Below are positions 19,908 to 29,790 of a DNA stretch of 41,684 nt, piece by piece. The stretch lies in assembly GCA_001683735.1 (NCBI GenBank), contig LUGG01000037.1, positions 1 to 41,684 on the forward strand, given 5' to 3'. Numbering within the stretch: the first letter of the stretch is position 1; the number at the start of each line of letters is the position of its first letter. This stretch comes from Grifola frondosa. Taxonomy: Eukaryota; Basidiomycota; Agaricomycetes; Polyporales; Grifolaceae. A model generated the notes under the pieces. It searched no databases. It was given only the letters and a program-made list of their open reading frames with translations, and was not told the origin of the DNA. The translations under genes and the position numbers were made by a program.

Positions 19908-21290
19908 ATGGAATATTGTTCCTTCGAGCTAGCAGTTGAACCCCTGGCCGCGGAATGTCTTCCTCGACCCCAGATTAATCGGGTTAATGCACCTCCTTCA
20001 ATGGATCAGTCTAGTCGACCAGACCCGAATCGTTTCCTTGCTAACAGACCATATCCCATGGGATGTTTTGCTTGTGGAGAAATGGGTCATGTCATGAATA
20101 ACTGTTCAAAGTTACAGGAATTAATGACAAAGGGTCATATTTTGAAGAACTATCGAGGAAGGTTTACTACAAAGAATGGTGTCCCAGTTTATAAGAATCC
20201 AGATGAGAATTGGATTCAGGCATTTAAACGGGTAGCTCCTGAAGTAAACTACCTTGTATGTGACGACAATTCAGAAGATGAAGATCAGGATGATGATGAT
20301 GAGTCCGATGTTTTGGTCTTTCCGGTAGAGAAAGTCCCAAGGGAAACTCGTTCTTATCGCAATCAAGTCAGAGATGGTTATCAAGGAAGCGCAGGATATA
20401 AAGGAAAGCAGAGAGAAGTTTTACCACAGCAGAAGCAGTCACCACCTCATTTTGCTTCGTCAAATCGGGCAGGAACTTCTACAGTACCTCAGGTGCCAAT
20501 GCAGAAATTGACTCCGATTGATGTTCAGGCTAGGAACTTCAATCCCGATAATGACATGGATATATTAGATGACCCATCTGCATCTAATAACAGGCATAAT
20601 AAGGAGCAAGTGACAGAGCAGACTCGACCAGCAGCACGTACTTCAGTTTTAAGCAGAGAAGTGGATCCAGTATCAGTTCTTAACAAGATACTTAACACTC
20701 CACTCACCCTATCCGTGGGAGAAGTTGTTGGAGTATCCAGAGATGTTGCTCAGCAGTTACAGAATATGTTGCGAGTTAAGAAGACAGATGTATTACCAGG
20801 TCCTTCATCGAATTTGGTAACTGCAACTCGAGGATCACTGATTCGGCTGTTTATGGAATGTAACCGGAAGCCTGTCTCATTTATTGTGGACACCGGTTCA
20901 CAGTTGAACATTATCAGTGAGAAGATATGGAAGTCAGCAGTTTGCTTGCCGATGAACAAGTCAAAGGCGATTTCTATGAGCGATGCAAATGGAGGTCGAG
21001 GCGAATTACTAGGGTTGGTAGAGAACGTACCACTCAAGATTGGCCATATCGAGACCAAGATCAATGCATATGTGGCATCTGATCCTCCATTTGATGGTTT
21101 ATTAGGAAGACCCTGGCAACAGGATAATGGTATAGGAATTGCTGAAAGAGATGATGGTACATACCTTACGTTCCGTGGACAAAATGGTTACCCGGAATCA
21201 GAGTTATTGGTATCCCCAACTCCGTCAGCAAATTCAGCAGTATATGCATCTTTAGCAGAAGAACCCGAGGAGAATTTGCTACATGAATAG
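19908..21290 (+). CDS. Gag zinc knuckle plus first aspartic protease (460 codons)
   Basis: The longest intact frame of module A. A CCHC zinc knuckle (CFACGEMGHVMNNC, residues 53-66) would bind RNA. A charged linker follows, then LTLSVGEVVGVSRDVAQQL and a retropepsin domain with FIVDTGSQLNII (catalytic DTGS at residues 328-331, bases 20889-20900) and a C-terminal FDGLLGRPWQQ. Retropepsins act as dimers to cleave Gag-Pol. The frame probably continues from the upstream gag; the ATG at 19908 is only the first in this frame. Downstream lies a second, related protease. Confidence 0.85.
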   Translation: MEYCSFELAVEPLAAECLPRPQINRVNAPPSMDQSSRPDPNRFLANRPYPMGCFACGEMGHVMNNCSKLQELMTKGHILKNYRGRFTTKNGVPVYKNPDENWIQAFKRVAPEVNYLVCDDNSEDEDQDDDDESDVLVFPVEKVPRETRSYRNQVRDGYQGSAGYKGKQREVLPQQKQSPPHFASSNRAGTSTVPQVPMQKLTPIDVQARNFNPDNDMDILDDPSASNNRHNKEQVTEQTRPAARTSVLSREVDPVSVLNKILNTPLTLSVGEVVGVSRDVAQQLQNMLRVKKTDVLPGPSSNLVTATRGSLIRLFMECNRKPVSFIVDTGSQLNIISEKIWKSAVCLPMNKSKAISMSDANGGRGELLGLVENVPLKIGHIETKINAYVASDPPFDGLLGRPWQQDNGIGIAERDDGTYLTFRGQNGYPESELLVSPTPSANSAVYASLAEEPEENLLHE

Positions 21291-22402
21291 TTGAAGAAGT
21301 CGATGAGGATTACTCTGATATACCTGATTTAGAGGATGTCAGCGATGTCTCATCTGAGGAGATTAACAACTCAGCCGAAGAAGCAGATTCCCTTAGTGAC
21401 GGATACAGCAATCATACAAGTTCTACCTCATCACAGTCTTCTGAAGAAAAGAAGCAGACATTGAAGAAGCTGAAGATATGTCGACCTTACAATCTAAGGA
21501 GGCATCTATGCTGTACTCAAAAAGGAAGATAGATGATGAGCCAAATATGAACCATGTGAATCATGATGAAGATGATGTGGATGAAATGCTATATAATAGC
21601 TTAGCACTTCAGCTCAGAGCTCAGAACCATGATCTGAAGCCGATATCAACAGGACCATGCACTTTTAGCAGAACGTGGCCTCGAGTTTCAGGATTATCGA
21701 CTCGGACCATATGGACGAACCTTTTTATTAAGGGATGTTCAGTTCTTTGACCAGAAAGGTGGACTTTGTGGAAATGCAATTGTCAAAATGCTACCAACCA
21801 CGTCTACTAATTTGGAGTATTGCTCTATGGAGAAGGGTCAATCAGGATCAGTTATGATGCTTAAAGCAGAGAATCCAAGACCGCTTACCTTCCCAGAACA
21901 AGTTCTGAAATGGTCTATGTCCAATACGCCTCCACTCATTACAGTTCCAGTGCAACTCAACAATCATGTTATTCCGTTCCTTATTGATACAGGTTCACAG
22001 CTCGATTGTATCTCAGCTGATATATGGAAAGCCTTGGGAGGAAGTAAAGAAAGGACATTGCCGATGAAGCTATCAGATGTATCCGGAAAGCCGCTAATCC
22101 ATTATGGGATTTGGCCAGTACAGATATCACTAGGATCAGTAGTAACTCGAGCAAACCTTTATGTTGTTGAAGGATTAGCAGTTCCAGCGTTATTTGGTCA
22201 GCCATGGCAGAGACGTAACAATCTTCTTTTGAAGAACAAGCCTGAAGGAGTCTATGTGGAGATAAGTTCAGATGACGGAAGCAAGACCTTTGGAATGTTT
22301 GTACCAGTACGGAAGCACAGGCAGCTGCTTTATCAAAACCGGCTTCGTTATGTGCTAGTATTCAAGTCTCAGAAGGACTTGAAGAAGCAGTACCAGTTAT
22401 AG
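21291..22402 (+). pseudogene. Second aspartic protease module
   Basis: After an acidic stretch and broken frames (HALLAERGLEFQDY.. and FLLRDVQFFDQKG, about 21,650-21,750), the frame 21,788-22,402 holds a second retropepsin: VIPFLIDTGSQLDCISADIW (DTGS residues 67-70, bases 21986-21997) and PALFGQPWQRR near its end. The order and spacing of PR and FLLRDV modules repeats with an offset of 1.04-1.10 kb relative to the first protease unit, so this looks like an old internal tandem duplication. Both copies keep the catalytic triplet. Confidence 0.75.
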
Positions 22403-22422
22403 ACTTCAAGGATCTGGATAGT

Positions 22423-23469
22423 ATGCAAGCAGTAATGAAGAACAGTTTGGAATTAGAAGATCAAGCTAGAGAGAGTCAGGAGGTTCAAACCGAACCAAGT
22501 TCGCCAGTTGTTTGGAATGCAGTCAATTGGGATGGTTTACGCTTCAAACCTCTCAAATCCGGAGCATATCAGCAGACTGAGGATATTCATGATTATATAT
22601 CACGCACCTCATATGAGCATCTATTGTTGAAGTATTGGGTTCAATACGGTCACACTCGTGGACCAGTTCAACCAACTTTAGGCTCTATTACGGCTCGAGA
22701 ATCTGATTATCTCATAATGAGAGATAGTTGGAATACGGGGATAGGAATACAAGAAGATTTATTCCTATTACGTGATGTCAAAGTATCTATAAATGGTGTT
22801 GAAAAGACTGGTCATGGTGTATTTCAAATGATTTACTTGCCAGAGACCGAGAAGTCTTCATCTACCTTATGTGATGCTGAAGTCCAAACCACGGAACCAG
22901 ATGTGTCAGAATTAGAAGATGATAAGAAGGAAATAGAGATTGAAGAATTATGTGCGGGTATTTTGGTCTCGAGACCTGATACGCCCAAGATAATTCTGAA
23001 GATTCCTGCCGAAGCTACTCATAGATGTGAAGTTGTTAATGGACAACAACTTTGGGTACCGATCGATGAGAAAATGTTGGAACCTGTGCCCGCACCAGGA
23101 TCTCCCCCATTTCATCCATCCCATACCACAGCTATAAGAATGAGCAAGAATTTTGGAGTATGCATCCTGAATGATTATGCAGACGAGTATATCACTCCCA
23201 TTGAGTTAGACCCATCTATTATCTGGCATACCGATAAGGATGTACCGGTCAATCGGGTAGGAAAACTCACTGATAATCCAGCATGGGATATGTGGAGAAG
23301 AAGACAGTTAATGAAAAGCAAGAAATCGAATACGACAGCTGCACCACGGAATAAGCGTAAACCAGGACAGAAAGTGATTTATTCCAGATATACTGTCAGA
23401 GGCGGTGAAGAATCAATAGAGATAGGTGACTCTGACAGCGAGCCAGAACACCAAGAAAGACACCTGTAG
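22423..23469 (+). CDS. Uncharacterised Gag-Pol spacer frame (348 codons)
   Basis: Intact frame immediately after the second protease. It includes ESDYLIMRDSWNTGIGIQED and LFLLRDVKVSING (from residue about 114), matching the FLLRDV module that follows protease 1. Later parts (IILKIPAEATHRCEVVNG, WRRRQLMKSKK) are basic and of unknown role. It ends in an acidic tail (IEIGDSDSEPE). No enzymatic motif recognised. Probably a domain of the same polyprotein. Confidence 0.55.
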   Translation: MQAVMKNSLELEDQARESQEVQTEPSSPVVWNAVNWDGLRFKPLKSGAYQQTEDIHDYISRTSYEHLLLKYWVQYGHTRGPVQPTLGSITARESDYLIMRDSWNTGIGIQEDLFLLRDVKVSINGVEKTGHGVFQMIYLPETEKSSSTLCDAEVQTTEPDVSELEDDKKEIEIEELCAGILVSRPDTPKIILKIPAEATHRCEVVNGQQLWVPIDEKMLEPVPAPGSPPFHPSHTTAIRMSKNFGVCILNDYADEYITPIELDPSIIWHTDKDVPVNRVGKLTDNPAWDMWRRRQLMKSKKSNTTAAPRNKRKPGQKVIYSRYTVRGGEESIEIGDSDSEPEHQERHL

Positions 23470-24326
23470 CTTTACCCGATGCAGCAGAACCGTTATTTCA
23501 GGAGAATAATCAAGAAGGCATTCACGAGGGTCAATGTTCTTCACCCTCTGATCTTAAAGTATCAGATGATGAAAAGGCAGTTCAGACCGGAGAAGTGAAT
23601 GTAGTCATGATATCACCAAAGAAGCGCAAACTCAAGGAGAATGCACAATATGGTCGATATCCAGATGGCCGATGGTATGAAGTTAGGGAATATTGTGGTC
23701 CCATAGAAGTCCGAACGTTAAGCAATCAGTCTGACATTGAGTCAGACCATTCAGATTTATAGACAATTTGGATTACGATCGGAGCTATGGCCAAGGGTTA
23801 ATGGACAAGGTTTACAGCAAGAAGTTAGATCGAAGGAACATACCGAATGGAAGTTATTGGACCCCACGGATGTTTTGCAGCATCAGATATATCAAAAGTT
23901 TATTCTTGAAATTTTCCTAGGCATTCAAGGTTTGGCACCGAAAAGATGACGTGACCATTCGAATTCTAGAAAACAAGTACATTGATATGTCTATGTGGAG
24001 CCCATCTATACTATCCCTACGTATGGCGAACTAAGAATACAGTTGCCATGCTATGGAAGGATAAGATCAGATTGAAGAAGGAACAGTTCAGCTTACGGAA
24101 GTTTTATGGCATCAGTATTGTCACCCACTTGGATGACAACACGCCTCATGCCCTAGAAGATATATTAGCAGAGATAGACCACAGCAGATTGAAAGAAACT
24201 CACATCGACCGTTTCCACTTCAATTACTTTCCCAGTAACAACCCCCGTCTCGTTCAGATAGCCGACAGTGCTATTGACCTGTATAACATAGAAGTTAGTG
24301 ACTTGGGGAAAGGGAAAGAATGGTAA
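23470..24326 (+). pseudogene. Remnant frames after the spacer protein
   Basis: Frames change several times: YGRYPDGRWYEVREYCGP (about 23,650-23,700), RILENKYIDMSMWSPSIL (about 23,960), then 23,982-24,326 with LRKFYGISIVTHLDD and HIDRFHFNYFPSNNPRLVQ. They look protein-like but match nothing I recognise. They seem to be the C-terminal part of the module A polyprotein, broken by indels. Confidence 0.4.
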
Positions 24327-25284
24327 TTGAAGAGCCTACTTCGATAGGCATAGGTGATGGTGGAAGGAAGGAAGAGTGAAAGTGGCGATTTAGAATTTTC
24401 CTTCAACTATAAGGGAATTTCTGAATGACAGTTTACATCATTAGTTTTGATGTATACTCACGTCAAAAGTAATCAGACATATTGGTCTGATTGACGCTCG
24501 AGAAGCCCATATATGAAGAAGCCTTAAGAAGTTATTACGTTCGGGAAATGCCGGTGTCAGACAGTTGAAGATAAGAAGATCTGGAGCCCACCGATATATT
24601 GGATATCCAATGGCAGGATTAATCACGGAATGCCCGATTCGGTACACGTTATTAGAAGTTTAGCAGTTAACCTTCGCACAGAAGTAGGGACAATATTCAG
24701 ACCATAGCCACTGAGTGCATGGAAGTTCTGAAGTCCGTCTGTGAATAGGAAGGGTCAGTAAGAAAGTCAGTAAGAACACGTGTATTAGACGATGAAGAGG
24801 ACCGTATTTTTCCATATGCATTCGGGATAAATATTGTCAGGAGGAGGTTAGCCAGTATTGAGTTAAGCAGCAGAATTAAGCATACGCCGGGTGTATCCGA
24901 AAATAGAAGACAAGTACCAGGATAATGGAGCTAAGGCACCCTGAGGAGCAGGATTGAATATACAAGGCTTATTGTCATTCCAGAATTTTCCGATAAGCTC
25001 AAGAAGAGCAAGTTGGAAATTTATTTTCAAGTTATTAAGTTAACTTGTTCCGCCGCGAATTATAGTCGAAAGTTAGGATAGCAGCATGAAGGATGATGAA
25101 GGATGCCGATGAACATTCGTGTTTTTCTTTTTGTTTAACAGTTTTTCAAGTTTGTAAAAGAAACAGAAGAAAGAATTGATGAAGATGCCCGGATACATAA
25201 GAAGTCAAGGTTTGGAGCTATGAGTTAAATATTTCGAAACGCGGCTATCGAGTTATGGACGCGTCACCCGACAGTAATTAATTC
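24327..25284 (+). other. Noncoding part of module A
   Basis: About 960 bp without a supported frame between the spacer protein and the first polypurine-tract copy. Purine-rich on the plus strand. It could be a 3' untranslated region of module A. Confidence 0.4.
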
Positions 25285-25297
25285 TAACTGTGGGGCG
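25285..25297 (+). promoter_or_regulatory. Polypurine-tract signature, internal copy 1
   Basis: TAACTGTGGGGCG, identical to the sequence next to the 3' LTR. A short inverted repeat ACAGT..ACTGT (25271-25275 and 25287-25291) overlaps it. It marks the end of module A and the change to GC-rich cargo. It could be a central polypurine tract or the scar of a recombination. Confidence 0.6.
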
Positions 25298-26950
25298 AAA
25301 TATATGGACGATGGAGGAACGTTAAGTATGGACGCGTAGCTAAATACAATCGGAAACGATAGAACCAGCATGCGGCTGTACAGGGTGAAGAAGAAAAGAC
25401 TAGAAGGATGAAAAGATAGTTAGTAAAGGTTAGGAAGATTAAGCAAGGAGCAGCCGTACCTATATGACGGAAGACGGCGCAAGGAAGGAGACGGCCGAGC
25501 ACGTTGCAATATCTAGGAGACTCTCCGCAAGGTAACGCGTGACTGGCTGCCGAAGGAAACAGTGTTAAGAAGATTGAAGAAAAAGATATGATAGGAGATG
25601 AATGACTTAGCTGGTTAGGAAAGGTATCCGCGCGCGCAGACTCGGGCATCGTTGAACGCGTTGAGCGCATTCAGCGCCCGCAGCCTGGAAGTGCAGCAAG
25701 GACCCAGAGATACCCGACGCGGAAGATGACGGGGCAGATATACTGCGCCCGATGGCCGACGTGTCGCGCTTGGAAAGCAGAGAGGTTAGCAAGTAGAAGA
25801 AGAAGGAAACCGGATGAACAAGCATACCTAGAGCACGAAGTATTCAACCAGCGCACAGCAGCTAGCAGACGAGCTAAGCGTGCCGACGTTCGTGAACGTT
25901 GAGCTCAGCGATCAGCTCGCAGGTGCAAGACGCGTTGAGCAGTGAAGGTATGAGAAGAAGGGGGACAGGAAGTGAGGACGACAGATTTCTTGCCGGCTTA
26001 TATAGCCTGCAGGAAATCCGCCTAGAAATTATGAGATCAGTAAAGAAGCATCAAGAATTAGGAAGAACGTACTTGAATCGAATGCGTCGAAGGTACGAGA
26101 TGCGCCGAGAAAGTGCACGGCCAGCGTAGCCCGATTTCGAAGGGTATGGAAACAGCTAAAAAGAGGTCGGATTGAGCCAGAAGAAGATAGAGGGATCCCG
26201 TGGCCACGAGAATGTTCAGGAAGACGCGACGCGCGTCGTCTTGGAACGATCGGACGCAACGCGTCAGCGCTGCGGAGATCAGCTGGTTGTGAGATGAATC
26301 AAGAAAGATCGAGAGAGCTCACCTTCCGGAGGATTCCAGAATAAGTAGCGGGCAGAATTGGCCGCCGTCCGAGAGTCCGAAGAAGACTGAAGCAGGGTAT
26401 AGGATATGCCAGAAGAGAGATGAATGGTTCAGAAGATATGAGAACTGCCTGGAAGGTGTACGCGTCAGACGACGCAGTGACGTGAACGACGCGTCAAAGT
26501 TCGTATCAGGCTGAACGTTCGATCAGGAGTGACGCGTACGCGTACACCCCCGATCGAGAATAGGCAGAAGGAAAGAAGAAGATAGTAAAGGATGAACTTA
26601 CCGTAGAATGGAGTACCGGGCAAGAGTGCCCGAAGAAGTGTATCCGCTGGAAAATCTCGAAAGTTAGTATGAAACGTAGGCGTTTGAAGGCCGAAGTATG
26701 CAGAGATCGAGCGCATCACGGAAGCATCTGTAAGAGATCGAGGAGAAGGAGTTAGATCGTCGGGATATCCGAGAAATGAAGGGACCTACATTGTGGATCA
26801 ACAAACAGAGGCGCGTCCGCGTGATGTTGCAACGCCGGATTAGGCAGGTCTTCTAGTTGAGGACGCGCTAAGGGAAGAACATAGCTGAAGAGTGGCGAGG
26901 ACTCGAGAATGAGGCAGAAGGATCCTGAAGGCACCTGACTAGGTAGGGAA
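25298..26950 (+). other. GC-rich cargo, no gene assigned
   Basis: This block is richer in CG dinucleotides than the gag and pol modules. Many short open frames exist on both strands, but none has recognisable motifs or consistent splice signals. A near-perfect heat-shock-type element lies at 26324-26341 (TTC-GAG-TTC-GAA with 2-bp gaps). It probably includes upstream regulatory DNA of the next gene. Confidence 0.4.
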
Positions 26951-26954
26951 TTAG

Positions 26955-26961
26955 TATAAAA
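26955..26961 (+). promoter_or_regulatory. TATA box of the cargo gene
   Basis: TATAAAA 43 bp before the first ATG (27004) of the cargo gene. Position and context (TTAGTATAAAAGGCGG) fit a fungal core promoter. Confidence 0.55.
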
Positions 26962-27003
26962 GGCGGAAGGGCGAACGGCAAAGTATCTGTACATACCAGT
27001 AAA

Positions 27004-28185
27004 ATGCCCATTATTCCTCCCCATCCTGCAGTCCCTCCAGTCTCTCCTGCAGCGGAACGCCTCCGCTTCTCCCACATCATCGAGCCCTTCCGCGATGCTC
27101 TCCACGCATGCCACTTCGCTTCCTCATATGACGTCTCCATCGACGCGACCGAAGCCTACCTGTTCCCATGCATGCGCTCTCGTTCAGCAATGCCCCGAAC
27201 CAGCTGTATTCGACGTTCCTCCTGCGCAAGCCGTTATTCACACCGACGGGCACGATATCCACTTTGACGGAGTCCTCATGGCTGATACGACCGACCCGAT
27301 CCCGATCCTGAACAGCATGCGTCCCGGTGGACCGCCGCCTCCTCCCAGTAGCGGAGCAGTTCGCGTTGAAACGGACACCGGCGACGAAGCGCACGTCGTT
27401 ATCGGACCCCTTGTCCTTGGACCGGAGGGTGAGCCCACTGTGTTTCCCCGCCCAACCGTCCTCTCGACCTCTATTCCGATGCCTCCTGCAGCGCCGCCGA
27501 TCCAGCAGACCGTATCACCCGCCTTACCCATAACTTCAAGATTATTACCAAGGTACTGCTTCCACCCGCTAATCCTACGATTACCGAAGCTTACAAGTAC
27601 CTACCTAAGGAGAACACAGTTGTGAAAGATGGATGGACCATAGAGATAGATAGCACACCGTATGAAGTGAAAGGAATGGTGCGCGCGCGCTCAGCGGCCC
27701 CAGAGCCCGAAGGTTTGGATAGCCCGCCGCCGAGCCCGCTCACACCGCTGACGGACGGTACCCTCGTTGAAGAAGTAGACTTTGACTGCCGAAGACCCGG
27801 TATGAGCTACGCCCGCGCAAGCTGCCGCGGACGAACTATCGAGATCCTCCCGGTACGTACCCTCCGTTCGGCCGCAAAAGGAAGCCGAAGGCGCGGACTA
27901 ACAACCCGCCCGCTGTAAAGAAGGTAAAGAGAATAGGATGGCACGACGACGAGCCCGGTCTCGCTTTGCAACGCGAGGAGCGCACGGGCCTCGAGCATCT
28001 TCTCGTCGTCCCGGTGCGGCTGTGGACCAAGGCCGAAAGAAGGTTCGTTCGCGCCGTCCTCAGTTCGTTTAAACCGCCATTACCGGCCGCGTCGGACACG
28101 GTGAGACAGGAGACGGCACGGACGACGAATATTATCCTATGAGTTTTGCGGATGATGAGTCAGAAGCTGACATTGTTATTGATTA
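27004..28185 (+). CDS. Cargo gene of unknown function, spliced or frameshifted
   Basis: Begins MPIIPPHPAVPPVSPAAERL and SHIIEPFRDALHACHFASSY. It moves to another frame with VFDVPPAQAVIHTDGHDIHF and a Pro run, then DPADRITRLTHNFKIITKV and LPKENTVVKDGWTIEID, and ends in a basic stretch (GRKRKPKARTNNPPAVKK) and an acidic tail, FADDESEADIVID, with stop at 28183-28185. A potential intron (GTGAGC..CTGCAG, 27429-27491) does not by itself restore the frame. No membrane segment and no known domain seen. It has its own TATA box and sits between the protease and reverse transcriptase modules, where no gene is expected. It may be a captured host gene, part of another element, or an element-specific accessory gene. 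Confidence 0.45.
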
Positions 28186-29196
28186 AAAGGAACGCACCGT
28201 AAGATACCTTCAATGTATCTTTGAAAGCGAGATCTTGTCCTGTACAATAGTCTTGTAAATTCGGACAAAATGTATCTGAATTTATTGACTTACCTAGCGT
28301 ACTCGACGAGCAAGCGTCCGCGTGCGTCCCGCCTCAAAGACTCCATATGCCCAGAATCGTTGGCCAAGGAAGCCGGAAGCTAGAGATAGAAGAAGATAGG
28401 CAGCAGAATGAAGCAAGTAGAACGCGTGCAAGATGTGCGCAGATGAAGCCAAGAGAGGTCGAGTGCCAAAGAAGGACCAGGAGATAGGCAGAGTGAAGAA
28501 GTTGATAGAGAGCCAAGGACGCAGTCAGCGCACACAACGCTGTGCGAGAATCGACGTGGCAGACTTTAGAAGTCCTGTGGGACATCTAACCGTCGACGCC
28601 ACACGAAAGACCTGCAAACAGACCCGAAACAGCAGTAATGTTAGAAGAAATGAGCGTACTCACCAAGCCAGCTTCAACGAGAACGTTGAAGCACGAACGC
28701 GCTTGTGCGTACCATAGCAGGACCTAGAAGAGAGAGACGAAGAACAAGCAGCAGTATGTGAGAAAGGGCGAAGGGCAGAAACAATAGAGACGACCGATCA
28801 GGGAGTAATCGACTTCCAGATAGCCAGCAGGAAAGAGCATGTCACGCCGTTTAGTCACAGAGACAAGACGCGTCGCGGTGGCGGTCACGTGACTTCCGCG
28901 CGGAAACTGTGAAGTCAAGCCCGACACTTACTGGGCAAGACAAATCACATTCTGCACACTATTGTGACAGACCTTTTCAGGGTTATTTTGGTCAAGGATT
29001 TTATTGAGATTGTCCTCGAAACCCCCAGAATTTTAGATTGAAGAGAACAGCATTCTTTTACCAGAAAGCAAGTACCAGAATGTACTGAAATGCAGAGAAT
29101 CTATTTGCAAGTACCAGAACATTCTAGGAAAGTTGAGACAATTTTCCACAAGATTCAAGAAAGTTATAGAAAGGCCTAGTCATTTATTTGGACGGG
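28186..29196 (+). other. Cargo, downstream of the gene, no gene assigned
   Basis: GC-rich until about 28,930, then abruptly AT-rich with repeated CCAGAA and ATTCT motifs (28,970-29,190) like those in the LTR U3, including GAACATTC at 29,117-29,124. The right part looks like promoter DNA for the small gene at 29,249. Confidence 0.4.
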
Positions 29197-29203
29197 TATA
29201 TAA
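29197..29203 (+). promoter_or_regulatory. TATA box of an internal promoter
   Basis: TATATAA in GGGTATATAAACC, followed by a C-run just before ATG 29249. This copies the layout of the LTR promoter (GGGTATATAAGG then a C-run), suggesting that an LTR-like promoter drives module B's last gene and possibly pol. Confidence 0.55.
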
Positions 29204-29248
29204 ACCAGAATCCATCTATCAGACTATACCTATCCCTTTCCCCCCACT

Positions 29249-29526
29249 ATGGCTTTGACTCTTTTGGAAGAGACTCTGGCTGAAAAGAATTGAGGAAAGA
29301 GTTCATAAAGAGATTGATGAAGAGAATGGGCCAATTAGAAAGGAAACGTGAGAAGAGAAAGCAGATAAAGAAGAATAGAACTAGGAAAGAGGTCATGGAA
29401 GATATGATGCAGAATATGCGACGTGATCGTCGACTGCGGCAGAAAGAGATTGATAGGACCATGTTCCATTCAGATATGAATAGTCAACAATTACTTCAGC
29501 CCAAAACTGATTTAATTGTTGCCTAA
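29249..29526 (+). pseudogene. Small highly basic protein gene, one frameshift
   Basis: ATG 29249 opens MALTLLEETLAEKN and stops. A frame shifted by one base from about 29,285 continues RKEFIKRLMKRMGQLERKR and EVMEDMMQNMRRDRRLRQKE, ending at 29,526. The product would be about 90 residues, helical and Arg/Lys-rich, so possibly nucleic-acid binding. It lies 46 bp after a TATA box and 20 bp before a palindrome and polypurine tract. No family recognised. Confidence 0.45.
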
Positions 29527-29544
29527 ATCTGATTAATGATCCTT

Positions 29545-29570
29545 CAGTTAAAAATTTTAACTGTGGGGCG
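29545..29570 (+). promoter_or_regulatory. Palindrome plus polypurine-tract signature, internal copy 2
   Basis: CAGTTAAAA-A-TTTTAACTG is a perfect 9-bp-arm palindrome (29545-29563) whose right arm runs into TAACTGTGGGGCG (29558-29570), the same 13 bases as at 25285 and 33792. It separates module B from the pol module. Confidence 0.65.
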
Positions 29571-29790
29571 ATTGGAGCATATATGAAAGAAAGAAAGAAG
29601 GAAATGAAGAATTGAGGATAAGAATTATTGCGAAATGGTTTCTGTCCTCTATGACAATAAACTGGACCTCAGTCATTTGTTTATAGCCTTTATTAGCTCA
29701 TTATAGCTAATATTCCTGCAAATTTGACACAACCCAACAACCACTAGCAATATTCTTATTCGCCATCAAGGAAAGCAGAAGTCAGAAAGA

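Noticed and set aside
26752..27140. Minus-strand protein gene upstream of the cargo gene
   Set aside because: Open frames exist, but they overlap the better supported plus-strand start and TATA box and lack any motif.
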